64,000 nt of DNA from Rhizobium leguminosarum (GCF_004123835.1 NZ_MZMU01000015.1:62001-126000), one strand, 5' to 3'; positions 16,867-25,944 are shown, numbered from the stretch's first letter. Translations and numbers: made by a program. The notes: generated by a model from the sequence alone, not told the origin.

Positions 16867-17483
16867 TCCGATTTTCCCTTGTCCAATTCCTTGCGCATCC
16901 ACGGAAGGAAACCATCCAGGAAGCGCGTCGTCGCCGGCATGAAATGCGATCCATGATGGAAGCAGGGGTCGAGGCTGGTGATCACCATGCGCCCCGCCGT
17001 CGTGACCTCGTCTACATAGAGGATCGGCTTGCCTTCCTCGTTCACCGCCAGAACCTCGACGCCCTCAGGTGGGTCGAACCAGCCATGAAGGTGCCAGGTC
17101 AGGTCGTCTTGCCGGAGATGTTCGAACAGCGAATGGCTGGGTGCTGGGATCCTGACGCCGAGATCGGCGCCCTCGGTCAGCCACCACCACCAGTCTGTCG
17201 GTTGCGGCGTGAAATGGATCGCTGGCAGGAACGCTTCCCATGCCGTCTCGCCGGTCGCAACGATCGTGCCGCCCTGGTCGAGATAGGCGCGCAGTTGCGC
17301 CGCATGCGGCGCCATCCGGTCCGCCGGCGTCCGGCAGGGAATGAACAGTACCAGGTGTTCGCTGAGTTCGACCGAGGGCAGCTCCTCCGGTCGCACCAGG
17401 CGGTCGAAATAATGCCGGTAACGCGGCGCTTCCAGCGTCTCGATGTGGTAGTAGGCGCCGGGATGGATCGCAAGCACGCTCAT
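16863..17483 (-). CDS. ThuA/GATase-like protein (copy 2) of ABC importer operon
   Basis: A 206-aa protein beginning MSVLAIHPGAYYH, with strand/helix alternation typical of class I glutamine amidotransferase-like (ThuA-type) folds: LVLFIPCRTPADRM, AYLDQGGTIVATGETAW and VTTAGRMVITSLDPCFHHG. A catalytic Cys-His pair cannot be assigned with confidence. The C-terminal FHHGSHFMPATTRFLDGFLPWM resembles the end of ThuA-like proteins. It is the second of two tandem, overlapping genes of similar size and overlaps the next gene by 4 bp. No enzymatic function is claimed. Confidence 0.75.
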   Translation of the reverse strand: MSVLAIHPGAYYHIETLEAPRYRHYFDRLVRPEELPSVELSEHLVLFIPCRTPADRMAPHAAQLRAYLDQGGTIVATGETAWEAFLPAIHFTPQPTDWWWWLTEGADLGVRIPAPSHSLFEHLRQDDLTWHLHGWFDPPEGVEVLAVNEEGKPILYVDEVTTAGRMVITSLDPCFHHGSHFMPATTRFLDGFLPWMRKELDKGKSE

Positions 17484-18097
17484 CGGTTCAGCTCCCCCGC
17501 CAGCCAGGCGATAGCGCAGCCGGCCAGCTGCTTGGTGATCTCGGGATCGTCTCCGCAACCCCAGAACTCGTTTCCGGCATGCGACAATATCTCTCCGCCC
17601 GCGGGTCGCGCCCATATCCAGTCGACGGGTACCGCCGCCGGTCCCAACGTATTGATCGCAACGGCGCCTGCCGGCATCGGATTGTGTCCGCGGCCGTAGA
17701 AACCGGCGACGCCGCGGTTCGTTTCCAGCTTCCTCTGATCGATGCCGGCAAAGACCGGATGATTGAAGCGCCTGATTTGGACAAAGTCGGCCCGTTTTGG
17801 CTGCGGTATGGGAATATAGGCGCCGAGTTCCGGCAGGATCGGCCGAAGTATGTGGCCGTTGAAGATCCACCGGCCGCCGCGGTCGAGGAAGGATGTCACT
17901 ACCGAGGCATATTTGAGGAAGCCGATCTGATCGAGATGGATGGTGGTGATCAGGCCGCTTGCCGCAGCGAAATGGGCCTCCGTCAGCTCCGTCTCGCGCA
18001 CGGTGATCAGCTTGCCCTGCGCGGTCGCTTCTGCGAAGGGCGGCGCGCTCAGGGTGAAAGGGTTTTGAGAATGCGACTGGATCAGAAGGATGCTCAT
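17480..18097 (-). CDS. ThuA/GATase-like protein (copy 1) of ABC importer operon
   Basis: A 205-aa protein starting MSILLIQSHSQNPFTL. Motifs ASGLITTIHLDQIGFL, VTSFLDRGGRWIFNGH and FNHPVFAGIDQRKLETNRGVAGFYGRG resemble ThuA/glutamine-amidotransferase-like domains of unknown function. It overlaps both neighbours by 4 bp (ATGA junctions at 18094-18097 and 17480-17483), so it is translationally coupled to the ABC ATPase upstream. It may be a diverged relative of the next gene; similarity is limited to the fold-like pattern. Confidence 0.75.
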   Translation of the reverse strand: MSILLIQSHSQNPFTLSAPPFAEATAQGKLITVRETELTEAHFAAASGLITTIHLDQIGFLKYASVVTSFLDRGGRWIFNGHILRPILPELGAYIPIPQPKRADFVQIRRFNHPVFAGIDQRKLETNRGVAGFYGRGHNPMPAGAVAINTLGPAAVPVDWIWARPAGGEILSHAGNEFWGCGDDPEITKQLAGCAIAWLAGELNR

Positions 18098-18852
18098 GCG
18101 GCGCGAATTCCCGCAAAGGCCGGCAGAACCGCCTGATGCCTGTCGCCTGTCGGGCCGATAAGCTCGACCACCCGCATCGGGACACCGTAAAGCCGTTCCA
18201 GATGTTCCGGCGTGATCGTCTCCGCGACCGGACCGAACAGCGATTGACCATCGGGCATCATCAGCAGCGCATCGTCGGCCGCGGCAAGCGCATGGTTCGG
18301 ATCATGCGTCGTGAAGGCGATTGCCTTGTCGCGCGGTTCGCGCAGGCTTTTGAGCAGGTTCAGCAGCCGCTCCTGGTTGCGAAGGTCGAGTGCCGCCGCC
18401 GGCTCGTCGAGGACGATCGCCTCCGACCCGGTGGCGAGCGCTCGCGCCAGAAGCACGAGTTGCCGTTCGCCGCCGGAAAGCCGGTCGAAGAAATGATCGG
18501 CAAAGCGGGCCGCTCCCGCCCGCTCAAGTGCTGAATGGGCAATCTCGAAATCGGAGGGTCCCGGTTGTCCGAACAGGCCGAGATGCGCTGCCCGCCCCAT
18601 GACTGCGACGTCGATGGCGCGGTAGCGCTGGTTGCTGCGTCCAGTCTGCGGGACGTAGCCGACAATGGTAGGCGCCACGCGGCTGCCTTCGTCCAGCCGC
18701 TGGAAGCCGAGCATGGCTTTCAGCGTCGTCGTCTTGCCACGTCCGTTGGGACCAAGAATGGCGAGCGACCGCCCGACGGCAACAGAGAAACTCAGGCGGT
18801 CGAGGATGGTGCGCACCCCGAACCTGACGACTGCATCCGTCAATCCGATCAT
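18094..18852 (-). CDS. ABC transporter ATPase, FecE/FepC type
   Basis: A 252-aa ATPase. Walker A GPNGRGKTT (34-42), Q-loop near GYVPQTGRSNQR, signature LSGGERQLVLLARAL, Walker B AIVLDEPAAALD and H-loop TTHDPNHALA are all intact. Note Arg in place of Ser/Cys in the Walker A (GRGKTT). It belongs with the FecCD permease and FepB-like binding protein upstream, a type II importer architecture used for siderophores, haem, cobalamin or molybdate. It overlaps the permease gene by 4 bp. Confidence 0.93.
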   Translation of the reverse strand: MIGLTDAVVRFGVRTILDRLSFSVAVGRSLAILGPNGRGKTTTLKAMLGFQRLDEGSRVAPTIVGYVPQTGRSNQRYRAIDVAVMGRAAHLGLFGQPGPSDFEIAHSALERAGAARFADHFFDRLSGGERQLVLLARALATGSEAIVLDEPAAALDLRNQERLLNLLKSLREPRDKAIAFTTHDPNHALAAADDALLMMPDGQSLFGPVAETITPEHLERLYGVPMRVVELIGPTGDRHQAVLPAFAGIRAA

Positions 18853-19913
18853 GATCCCGTCCTTTCGCGATAGTGATGGCGCAGGAGAGCCGCGAAGATT
18901 GGCGCGCCGACAAGGGCGGTGATGACGCCGAGCGGGATTTCGGCGGCCGTCGCGGTGCGAGCGAGGGTGTCGATGCAGACCATGAATCCTGCGCCGAGCA
19001 CGGCGGCTGCCGGCAGCAGCGCGCGGTGATCATGGCCGACCAGCAGACGGGCGGCGTGGGGAATGACGATGCCGATCCAGCCGATGATGCCCGAAACCGC
19101 GACCTGGCTGCCGACGATGACGGCGATGAGGCAGAAGACCAGCCATCTCTCGCGTATGGTATTGGCGCCGAGGCTGCGGGCTTCGGCTTCGTCGAGCGAC
19201 AGGATGTTGAGCCGGAAGCGGAGCATCCACAGGAAGCAGCTTCCGAGGATGAGGCCCGGTGCTGCCACCAGCGTGCGCTCCCAGGTGGCCGTCGCAAAGG
19301 ACCCCATCAGCCAATAAACGATGGCGGGAAGGGAGGTGTTGGGATCGGCGATGAACTGCAGCAGCGAGACGACGGCCGAGAACATCGAGCTGATGACCAG
19401 CCCCGACAGGATCACGGTCACCGTTTCCGACCGGCCGTTGATGCGCGACAGCAGCCCCACCAGGATGACGGCCGCCATGCCGCAGAGGAACACCATCGCG
19501 ATCAGCGGAAATCCCCAGATGCCGAGCATGATCGCCAGCGCGCCGCCAAAGGCTGCACCCTGGGAAATGCCCAGTATGTCTGGCGAAACCAGCGGATTTC
19601 GAAACACGCCCTGAAGGCCGGCGCCCGAGATGGCGAGCCCGGCGCCGGCAAGTGCAGCAAGCACGACGCGCGGCGCACGCACCAGCAGCACGATGCGTTC
19701 GTCGATCCCGGCAAGCTCCCGCGACGGGTCGCTGATCCCTTGCCAGATCAGTTCGAGCGCGCGTCCAGCTGGCACGGAGAACCGCCCGACGCAAAGGCTG
19801 ACGGTGAAGGCGATCACCAGCAGCGCCAGCAGCAAGGCGAAGACCAGTGTCTGCCTGGCGAGGTGAACCCGGCGGGCAGCCGGCGCCGTCTCCTCCTGCG
19901 TTATCGTCGCCAT
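18849..19913 (-). CDS. ABC transporter permease, FecCD/BtuC family
   Basis: A 354-aa inner-membrane permease with about ten helices and BtuC/FecCD family motifs (GRFSVPAGRALELIWQ, RAPRVVLAALAGAGLAISGAGLQGVFRNPLVSPDILGISQGA, GIIGWIGIVIPHAARLLVGHDHR). A single permease gene implies a homodimer, as in BtuC or MolB-type systems. The gene follows the binding protein by 4 bp and overlaps the ATPase by 4 bp. Confidence 0.95.
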   Translation of the reverse strand: MATITQEETAPAARRVHLARQTLVFALLLALLVIAFTVSLCVGRFSVPAGRALELIWQGISDPSRELAGIDERIVLLVRAPRVVLAALAGAGLAISGAGLQGVFRNPLVSPDILGISQGAAFGGALAIMLGIWGFPLIAMVFLCGMAAVILVGLLSRINGRSETVTVILSGLVISSMFSAVVSLLQFIADPNTSLPAIVYWLMGSFATATWERTLVAAPGLILGSCFLWMLRFRLNILSLDEAEARSLGANTIRERWLVFCLIAVIVGSQVAVSGIIGWIGIVIPHAARLLVGHDHRALLPAAAVLGAGFMVCIDTLARTATAAEIPLGVITALVGAPIFAALLRHHYRERTGS

Positions 19914-19917
19914 GACG

Positions 19918-21021
19918 TCACTTTGCCTCGAACTGCGCGTAGTCGGCGGCAGCGCCCTGTTCCCTCAGCCAAAGGATATTGTCGATATCGCTATCGGCCA
20001 GGTCGTAGTTGTAAAGGGTCTTGTAGGCCGTCTTCATTTCTGCGCGCAGGTCGTATTTGAAGATCTCGGGATGGAGCAGGTTGGCCGTCCACATCCAGGA
20101 CAACGGCGATTCCTGACTCGGCGGATCCCAGCGATAGCCGCCGAGCGGCATCTTGTAGACCCGCTTGGATTTGGCGGCATTGGTGAGAGACAGGATCGGA
20201 TCGTTATAGACCCAGTCGATGTTCAGCTTCGCCTCGAAAGCATTGAGGAAGATGACGTCGGGGTTCCACGCTGCGATCTGTTCCTTGTTCACCGAGACCG
20301 TGCCGTTGAGTTCGTCCGAGGCGTTTCTGCCGCCGGCAAGCTGGATGGACCAGGCATTGTAATTGCCCTTCGTGCCGGAGGCGCTGATATCGGAGAGCGC
20401 GCGACCGAGATAGAGAACGTTCGGCTTCTTGTCGTCGGGGATCGCAGTCGCCTTGGCCTGGATATCCTTCTGGACGCGGTCGCGCCATTCCACCAGTTCG
20501 CCGATCCGCTCCGGCTTGCCGATTGCCTTCGCGGCCATGGTCATATAATCGCGGGTCAGCTCTTCCGTGCCGTAGAGGATCAGCATCGTGGTGAGGCCGG
20601 CATTGGTGATAGGCGCGACGATATCGGCACCGCGATCACCCCACTGAATGACGAGATCGGGATTGGCGGCGGTGAGCGCCTCGACATTCGGCACGAAATT
20701 CGGCGCCGTCACGTCCGACGGAATATCCTTCGCCTCGGGGAATATCTTTCCGAGAATCCCTTCGACAACAGCGCTCTTTGCCGTCGGGTTCATACCAATG
20801 AGCTTCCGGGTGCTACCATCCAGCGCGATGACGGTGGAAGCCATTGGGATAACGATCGAGACGACACGTTCGGCAGCCTTTGCCAGCCGCACCTCGCGGT
20901 TCCCCTGATCCTTGAAGACGATCTCATCGGCAAAAGCTGTCGGTGCAAACAGCACGGCGGCAAGTGCAGCCACCGTGCGGCGGCGCGAAGCTGCTGTGAT
21001 AAAAAGCGAAAGCGGAACCAT
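19918..21021 (-). CDS. ABC transporter substrate-binding protein, FepB/TroA fold
   Basis: A 367-aa periplasmic binding protein with an N-terminal signal (RRRTVAALAAVLFAPTAFA). It has the type III binding protein pattern: VVSIVIPMASTVIALDGSTRKLIGM, a region naming the ligand pocket (NPDLVIQWGDRGADI), and a long linking helix. Such proteins bind siderophores, haem, cobalamin or oxyanions such as molybdate; none is indicated by the sequence. GGGGAG six nt before ATG at 21021 fixes the start. First gene of a five-gene operon. Confidence 0.9.
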   Translation of the reverse strand: MVPLSLFITAASRRRTVAALAAVLFAPTAFADEIVFKDQGNREVRLAKAAERVVSIVIPMASTVIALDGSTRKLIGMNPTAKSAVVEGILGKIFPEAKDIPSDVTAPNFVPNVEALTAANPDLVIQWGDRGADIVAPITNAGLTTMLILYGTEELTRDYMTMAAKAIGKPERIGELVEWRDRVQKDIQAKATAIPDDKKPNVLYLGRALSDISASGTKGNYNAWSIQLAGGRNASDELNGTVSVNKEQIAAWNPDVIFLNAFEAKLNIDWVYNDPILSLTNAAKSKRVYKMPLGGYRWDPPSQESPLSWMWTANLLHPEIFKYDLRAEMKTAYKTLYNYDLADSDIDNILWLREQGAAADYAQFEAK

Positions 21022-21107
21022 GGTGTCTCCCCGTATGACGATGAGCGCCATTCCTATTCCGCGTATTTAATCTTGTCTACAAATCTCCACTTTAATTAGC
21101 GACATGA

Positions 21108-22199
21108 CTACTTCATCAGCCCAGCGGACCGGAGGGCATCTTCAATGACCTTCTGGATGCCGCCACGATCGCTACCTGTGCCGAATGGATCTGCAGCGTT
21201 TTCCGGTCGCGCAGCAGAGGCTTTCGCGTCGCGCCGTTTTTCAAATGAGGGCACCAGACCCCAGGACCTGGCAATTTCGACGGTCGAGGAAATTCCGGCG
21301 TCAAGCATGAAGGGGCCGCTTGTCCCGTAGCCGGTGCCGACATCGAGAGGCGTACCATGCCCCATCCCGGCAATCGTATAGAGCTCGATCACTTCGACGC
21401 CATGAGCATCAGTCCAGACCTTTCGCTGATGTCGTCCGATATCTTCCACACGGGCTGGCGATGCGTCGACGCCGTGGACATTTCTCCATTGTTCTACGAT
21501 CGCATTCGCATTGGATGGCACGACGGTGCTGTCTGCGGTTCCCTGCCATATTGCTAATGTCGGCCATCGGCCCTTGTGCCCTGAAGCGTTTCTCAACCGC
21601 CGTTCCAGCTCTTTGGCAGTCGGGCCGCCATGGCCGCGCATTCGGTCGAACGCCTCTGGAATGGTTGCAGCACTTGCATATGGCAGGCCGGCAATCATCG
21701 CGCCGCCCGCAAAAACCTCGGGATAGGTGGCGTGCATGGCGGCTGTCATGGCGCCGCCGGCCGAAAGTCCGGTCACGAACACACGCCTGCTGTCGATACC
21801 GTGTTCCGCAACGACTTTTGCGATCATCTGGCGAATGGAAAAGACCTCGCCGTGATCCCGGCGAATGTCCTCTGGGTTGAACCAATTGAAGCAGAGATTT
21901 GGATTGTTTGCCCGTCGCTGCTCGGGAAACAGCAGCGCGAAGCCATAATCCTCGGCCAATCGCGACCACCCGGATCCGATATCATACCCGGCGGCAGTCT
22001 GGGTGCAGCCGTGCAGGACGACGACCAGGGCCATGTCTTTCCCGCGCTTCGACGGCAGATAGGTGTAGCCCCCTAAGGCGCCCGGGTTTGAGCCAAATGC
22101 GTCCAAGGCGACGAGATCGGGATTGTCCTGCGTGGGTTGGGCGCGAAGGGTTCCTCGCAGCGCAGCAAGGCGTGCGAGGGTGTCTGACATAGATCTCAT
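21108..22199 (-). CDS. PHB depolymerase-family esterase (LpqC-like)
   Basis: A 363-aa alpha/beta hydrolase of the PHB depolymerase/LpqC family. The oxyanion segment VVLHGCTQTAAGYD and nucleophile elbow GLSAGGAMT (Ser) are present; QGTADSTVVP supplies the likely Asp and IAGMGHGTPLD the His. No signal peptide is obvious, so it may act in the cytoplasm on short-chain polyester or esters. The start at 22199 follows GGAG with 6 nt spacing. Confidence 0.9.
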   Translation of the reverse strand: MRSMSDTLARLAALRGTLRAQPTQDNPDLVALDAFGSNPGALGGYTYLPSKRGKDMALVVVLHGCTQTAAGYDIGSGWSRLAEDYGFALLFPEQRRANNPNLCFNWFNPEDIRRDHGEVFSIRQMIAKVVAEHGIDSRRVFVTGLSAGGAMTAAMHATYPEVFAGGAMIAGLPYASAATIPEAFDRMRGHGGPTAKELERRLRNASGHKGRWPTLAIWQGTADSTVVPSNANAIVEQWRNVHGVDASPARVEDIGRHQRKVWTDAHGVEVIELYTIAGMGHGTPLDVGTGYGTSGPFMLDAGISSTVEIARSWGLVPSFEKRRDAKASAARPENAADPFGTGSDRGGIQKVIEDALRSAGLMK

Positions 22200-22638
22200 G
22201 AAAGTCTCCGCCAATCAGCAGCCGGGATGGCGGTGATGCTGATCTAAACGCGTCAGTCTACGAAAAGGTTGCTGCAGTGCACAATGTTTTTGGCGCATTT
22301 TTAAGTGGGCGGGGTGCACTTCTCCTGGGCGAACCAGCTAAATTATTCAGATATCTTTTTCTTTTGCGGCACGGGGCCACCGCCTGCGGGTACCGGCTTA
22401 TAAACGGCAATTCTCCGTGGGCATCAAAGGAGGGCTTCGGACCTCTGGGTTGACCTCGGCGGCGCGAGGAACTTCGGCCAGCGCATTACGGCTCTCCACA
22501 GCCCGCAAAACGGAAGATGGATGAGAGTTCATCACGTCGGCTCAATAAATAGGGCGCCGCAAACGAGATAAAACCCGCGTTTTCGCGGGTTTTGTTCTTA
22601 CGACATGCCATTCTCTCGCGGAGATGACGACGAGACGG
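22200..22638. other. Intergenic region, katE to esterase
   Basis: About 440 bp with no supported ORF. It contains the promoter side of the esterase gene (22200-22350) and, near its other end, the katE terminator at 22570-22593. The middle part shows nothing I can interpret. Confidence 0.6.
22570..22593 (-). terminator. Terminator of katE
   Basis: Perfect hairpin AAAACCCGCG-TTTT-CGCGGGTTTT flanked by A and T tracts, so it can work in both directions. It is 46 bp past the katE stop codon. Confidence 0.85.
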
Positions 22639-24756
22639 TCAATTCAATTTGACCGATGGCTCCCGGCCCCAGACCCGCAGTTTGCCAAGCGCCATGATAA
22701 AAGCCGTGACATCCTTCGCCGCTCCGAGCGCCATCACGCCCTCATCCAGTGAATCGGCAATTCCGGCCTTCTGCATGAGCGGTAGCGCTGTTTCCACATA
22801 ACCGATGAACTTGCAGTGCACGAAGGCATCTGCCACGAAATCGCGGGCCGTTGCCTCCTTCAGCAGATCGCCGGTTCCCTCGGCTGAGGGGAGGAGGGCG
22901 ACGGCGTCGTAAAGCACCGAAGGTCCGCCGTCGATCATCTGATGCACCTCGATCCAATTGCCGTCCGAGAGCGTCACGCCGCCGATCTTTGGCGCGATCA
23001 CTTCGAACGCTGCCTTCTGCTCGGTGATCTCGGCAAGCAACGCCTTGAAGATAGCGGCATCGGTGCCATCGCTGACAAGAATACCGAGCTTGCGCCCTTC
23101 GAACCGCTTCGGACCGCGCTCGACGATGCTGAGCGCCGGCGACGGTTCGAGATCCTGCCGCGTCGGCATGGCCGCATCGGCAGGCTTCGGCATCGATTTG
23201 AAGCCGAGGGCGTGGCCGACCTTGCTGGCCAGCGTCTCATCGATGTTCAAAAGATGCGAGACCATGCGCTCACGAATGACTGGCGTTTCGACCTTGCTCA
23301 GCTCGAAGATCAGCGCCGCGGCGATATGGCGTTGTTCCGGGGGAGTCTGGCTGATGTAAAATTGCCGGGCCTGGCTGTAATGATCGGCAAAGCTTTCCGG
23401 CCGCAGCCGAACCTTGGGACCCTGTTCATCGGCGGGGAAGTGGCGATAGCCCTGAACCGGCGATTCCCGCGGCCCCTGATTCCAGGAATTCGGCTGATAA
23501 TTGACGCGCCCGACAGGATTGCGCATCGCCATATGGCCATCCTGCTGAAAATTGTGGAACGGACATTTCGGCGCGTTGATCGGCAGATGGGTGAAATTCG
23601 GACCGCCCAGACGTTTCAGCTGCGTATCGAGATAGGAGAAGTTTCGTCCCTGCAGCAGCGGATCATTGCTGAAGTCGATGCCGGGGGGAACGTTCTGCGT
23701 CATGAACGCGACCTGCTCGGTCTCTGCAAAAAAGTTCTCTGGCATTCGGTCGAGCACGAGACGGCCGATCGGTTTGACCGGAAGGATCTCCTCGGGAATG
23801 ATCTTCGTCGGATCGAGGATGTCGAAGTCGAACGTATCGGCGAAATCCTGATCGAAAAGCTGCACGCAGAGTTCCCATTCGGGGAAGTTTCCCGACTGGA
23901 TCGACTGCCAGAGGTCGCGGCGATGGAAGTCTGGATCCGCACCATTGATCTTGACTGCTTCGTTCCAGGCGACGGACTGCAGGCCGAGCTTCGGTTTCCA
24001 ATGGAATTTGACGAAGGTCGATTCGTCCGCGGCATTGACGAAGCGGAAGGTGTGAACGCCGAAACCCTCCATGAAACGGAACGATCGCGGAATGGCGCGG
24101 TCCGACATTACCCACATGATCATGTGCATGCTTTCGGGCGTCAACGTGATGAAATCCCAGAAATTGTCATGCGCCGACTGCGCCTGCGGAAATTCCTTGT
24201 CGGGCTCCGGCTTTACGGAATGGATGACGTCGGGAAACTTGATCGCGTCCTGAATGAAGAAGACCGGGATGTTGTTGCCGACGAGGTCCCAATTCCCCTG
24301 CTGGGTGTAGATCTTCACGGCGAAACCGCGCACGTCGCGCGCCAGATCGAAGGAACCCTTGCTGCCGGCGACGGTCGAAAACCGGACGAAGGCCGGCGTC
24401 TTTTCGCCGGGCCGCTGGAAAAGATCAGCCCGGGTATAGGCGGCCAGGGATTCGTAGGTTTCGAAATAGCCATGGGCGCCGTAACCGCGCGCATGCACGA
24501 CCCGCTCTGGGATGCGCTCGTGGTCGAAATGAAAGATTTTCTCGCGGAAATGGAAGTCATCGATGAGGGCGGGGCCGCGGGCGCCAACGCGAAGCGTATT
24601 CTGATCGTCGGAAACGGGGCCACCTTGCGCTGTGGTCAGCACCGGCATCCCGTCTTCGGCAAACTGATGAAGCTCGCCGCCTGCACCCCGGTGCAGTTTC
24701 TGATCGTGGATCGTTGCGTCGTCCGAGGGCGCGGTTTGGGAGGTCTTCTTGGCCAT
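22639..24756 (-). CDS. katE: Catalase HPII, large-subunit monofunctional catalase
   Basis: A 705-aa catalase, the length of the large-subunit clade. The catalytic His lies in ERVVHARGYGAHG and the Asn in DLVGNNIPVFFIQD; the haem region appears as RFSTVAGSKGS. After the core (to ~550) a C-terminal class I glutamine amidotransferase-like flavodoxin-fold domain follows (KLGILVSDGTDAAIFKALLAEI), as in E. coli HPII. It decomposes H2O2 in the cytoplasm. The N-terminal 40 residues are hydrophilic and extended. Stands as a single transcription unit. Confidence 0.96.
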   Translation of the reverse strand: MAKKTSQTAPSDDATIHDQKLHRGAGGELHQFAEDGMPVLTTAQGGPVSDDQNTLRVGARGPALIDDFHFREKIFHFDHERIPERVVHARGYGAHGYFETYESLAAYTRADLFQRPGEKTPAFVRFSTVAGSKGSFDLARDVRGFAVKIYTQQGNWDLVGNNIPVFFIQDAIKFPDVIHSVKPEPDKEFPQAQSAHDNFWDFITLTPESMHMIMWVMSDRAIPRSFRFMEGFGVHTFRFVNAADESTFVKFHWKPKLGLQSVAWNEAVKINGADPDFHRRDLWQSIQSGNFPEWELCVQLFDQDFADTFDFDILDPTKIIPEEILPVKPIGRLVLDRMPENFFAETEQVAFMTQNVPPGIDFSNDPLLQGRNFSYLDTQLKRLGGPNFTHLPINAPKCPFHNFQQDGHMAMRNPVGRVNYQPNSWNQGPRESPVQGYRHFPADEQGPKVRLRPESFADHYSQARQFYISQTPPEQRHIAAALIFELSKVETPVIRERMVSHLLNIDETLASKVGHALGFKSMPKPADAAMPTRQDLEPSPALSIVERGPKRFEGRKLGILVSDGTDAAIFKALLAEITEQKAAFEVIAPKIGGVTLSDGNWIEVHQMIDGGPSVLYDAVALLPSAEGTGDLLKEATARDFVADAFVHCKFIGYVETALPLMQKAGIADSLDEGVMALGAAKDVTAFIMALGKLRVWGREPSVKLN

Positions 24757-24903
24757 CTACATTCTCCGGAAAGGGATTTACCTAACCGAAGCTCCCCAAC
24801 GGCCACATGTTCCGCCCGATGCGAAATAAACCGCCATGGAGAAAAAGGCTTTGCAGCGGACGATCATCCAACCGCGGCAGAGCCGGGGATGGCTCCACAT
24901 AAT

Positions 24904-24932
24904 GGGCGCGGGGCCTTTCGACCCCGCGCCCC
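24904..24932 (-). terminator. Strong hairpin after the PhnA-like membrane gene
   Basis: Ten-base GC-rich arms GGGCGCGGGG/CCCCGCGCCC around an 8-9-base loop, 28 bp past the stop of the minus-strand gene at 24961. The T-tract is poor (TTAT), so it may act partly through pausing. Confidence 0.6.
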
Positions 24933-24960
24933 AATTTCCGTTGATCCTGAGCCTCGGGAT

Positions 24961-25857
24961 TTAGATCCGGGGCGTGACGAGGATGTCTTCCTCTTCGTCG
25001 CGTTGCGACCCGCCAAAGGCTGCGGCGGCAGCAGCGATGAAAGCCCCGATCAGAAGTGACAACGCGCCGAGCAATGCCGTGGTGGAGGCAGCCTTGCGGG
25101 CCTCATCGGCGGCTTTCTGGGCGGCGACCTTGGCATCGTCAATGCGCTTCAGCACAGTGTCGACGCGGGTGCGTGCATCGGCCTCGGAAAGACCGGTGCG
25201 AGCAGAAACGATGGTGGCAAGATAGGCCTTGTCGTCATCCGGGATCTGGCCGGCGGCAGCACCGTTGAGGAGGATGCGGGAGACCTCAGCCGTTGCAGCA
25301 GTATCGTCGGATGTTGCTCCTGCACGGGCCTGTTCAGGACGCAGCAAAGCGTCGGTAAAATAGGCGGTGGGCAGATCCGCGGCCGATGCCGTCGACGCCG
25401 CCGCCGTAACTGCGGCGGTGGCCGCGGAGCCGACGGCTTGTGCGCCGGCACCGGCAAGCGAGGTCAGTGACGAGGCTAGAAATCCGGCGACGAAGATCGT
25501 CGCCAGCGCCCAGCTGATGAAGCCATGCGCGGTGTCGCGGAAGAATACCTCGTCGGTGTGGACAGCCGCCCACTTCGTGCGCAGCCGGCCGGTGATATAG
25601 CCTCCGAGCCCGGAGGAGAGCCATTGCACGACAACGAGCCAGATCGCCGCCGTCACCCCGACCGTGCCGAGCGAACTGCTTTGCCCCGACCAGGGCGACA
25701 CCATCGTCAACCCAACCCCGGATCCAAGCAGCAAAAGAATGAGGGTCACTCCGATGGCAGCAGCGGCGCCTCCGAAGATAGGCCCCCATGTCATGGCGGA
25801 TTTGGAGGATTCGACCGGAGTAGCAATCTCTCCGGAACCTGTCATTGAAACCGACAT
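24961..25857 (-). CDS. Membrane protein, PhnA-like
   Basis: A 298-aa membrane protein with about four hydrophobic segments (27-50, 70-90, 115-140 and 265-285). It has glycine-rich helices (GGAAAAIGVTLILLLLGSGVGL, WLSSGLGGYITGRLRTKW) and a periplasmic or cytoplasmic Ala-rich helical domain (about 190-260). Rhizobial homologues are often called PhnA-like, with no defined function. AGGGA six nt before ATG supports the start. It is preceded by a 25-residue ORF only 9 bp away on the same strand. Confidence 0.8.
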   Translation of the reverse strand: MSVSMTGSGEIATPVESSKSAMTWGPIFGGAAAAIGVTLILLLLGSGVGLTMVSPWSGQSSSLGTVGVTAAIWLVVVQWLSSGLGGYITGRLRTKWAAVHTDEVFFRDTAHGFISWALATIFVAGFLASSLTSLAGAGAQAVGSAATAAVTAAASTASAADLPTAYFTDALLRPEQARAGATSDDTAATAEVSRILLNGAAAGQIPDDDKAYLATIVSARTGLSEADARTRVDTVLKRIDDAKVAAQKAADEARKAASTTALLGALSLLIGAFIAAAAAAFGGSQRDEEEDILVTPRI

Positions 25858-25866
25858 GATCTGTCC

Positions 25867-25944
25867 CTATCGCATAAACAGAGCAAGAAGGATGATGATC
25901 GGCAGTGGAACACCAAGCAGCCAAAGCAGAATACCGCGACCCAT
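25867..25944 (-). CDS. 25-residue membrane microprotein
   Basis: A short ORF encoding 25 residues, MGRGILLWLLGVPLPI followed by IILLALFMR: a basic N-terminus, one hydrophobic helix broken by two prolines, and a basic end. A near-perfect ribosome site CAGGAGG lies 7 nt upstream of the ATG. The stop codon is 9 bp before the start of the PhnA-like membrane gene, so the two are probably cotranscribed. The strong site and membrane-like composition are why I accept it in spite of its size. It may be a partner of the following membrane protein. Confidence 0.75.
   Translation of the reverse strand: MGRGILLWLLGVPLPIIILLALFMR

Noticed and set aside
22942..25059. 705-codon plus-strand open frame across katE
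   Set aside because: Antisense of the catalase gene, no recognised domain and atypical Arg/Asp-rich composition.
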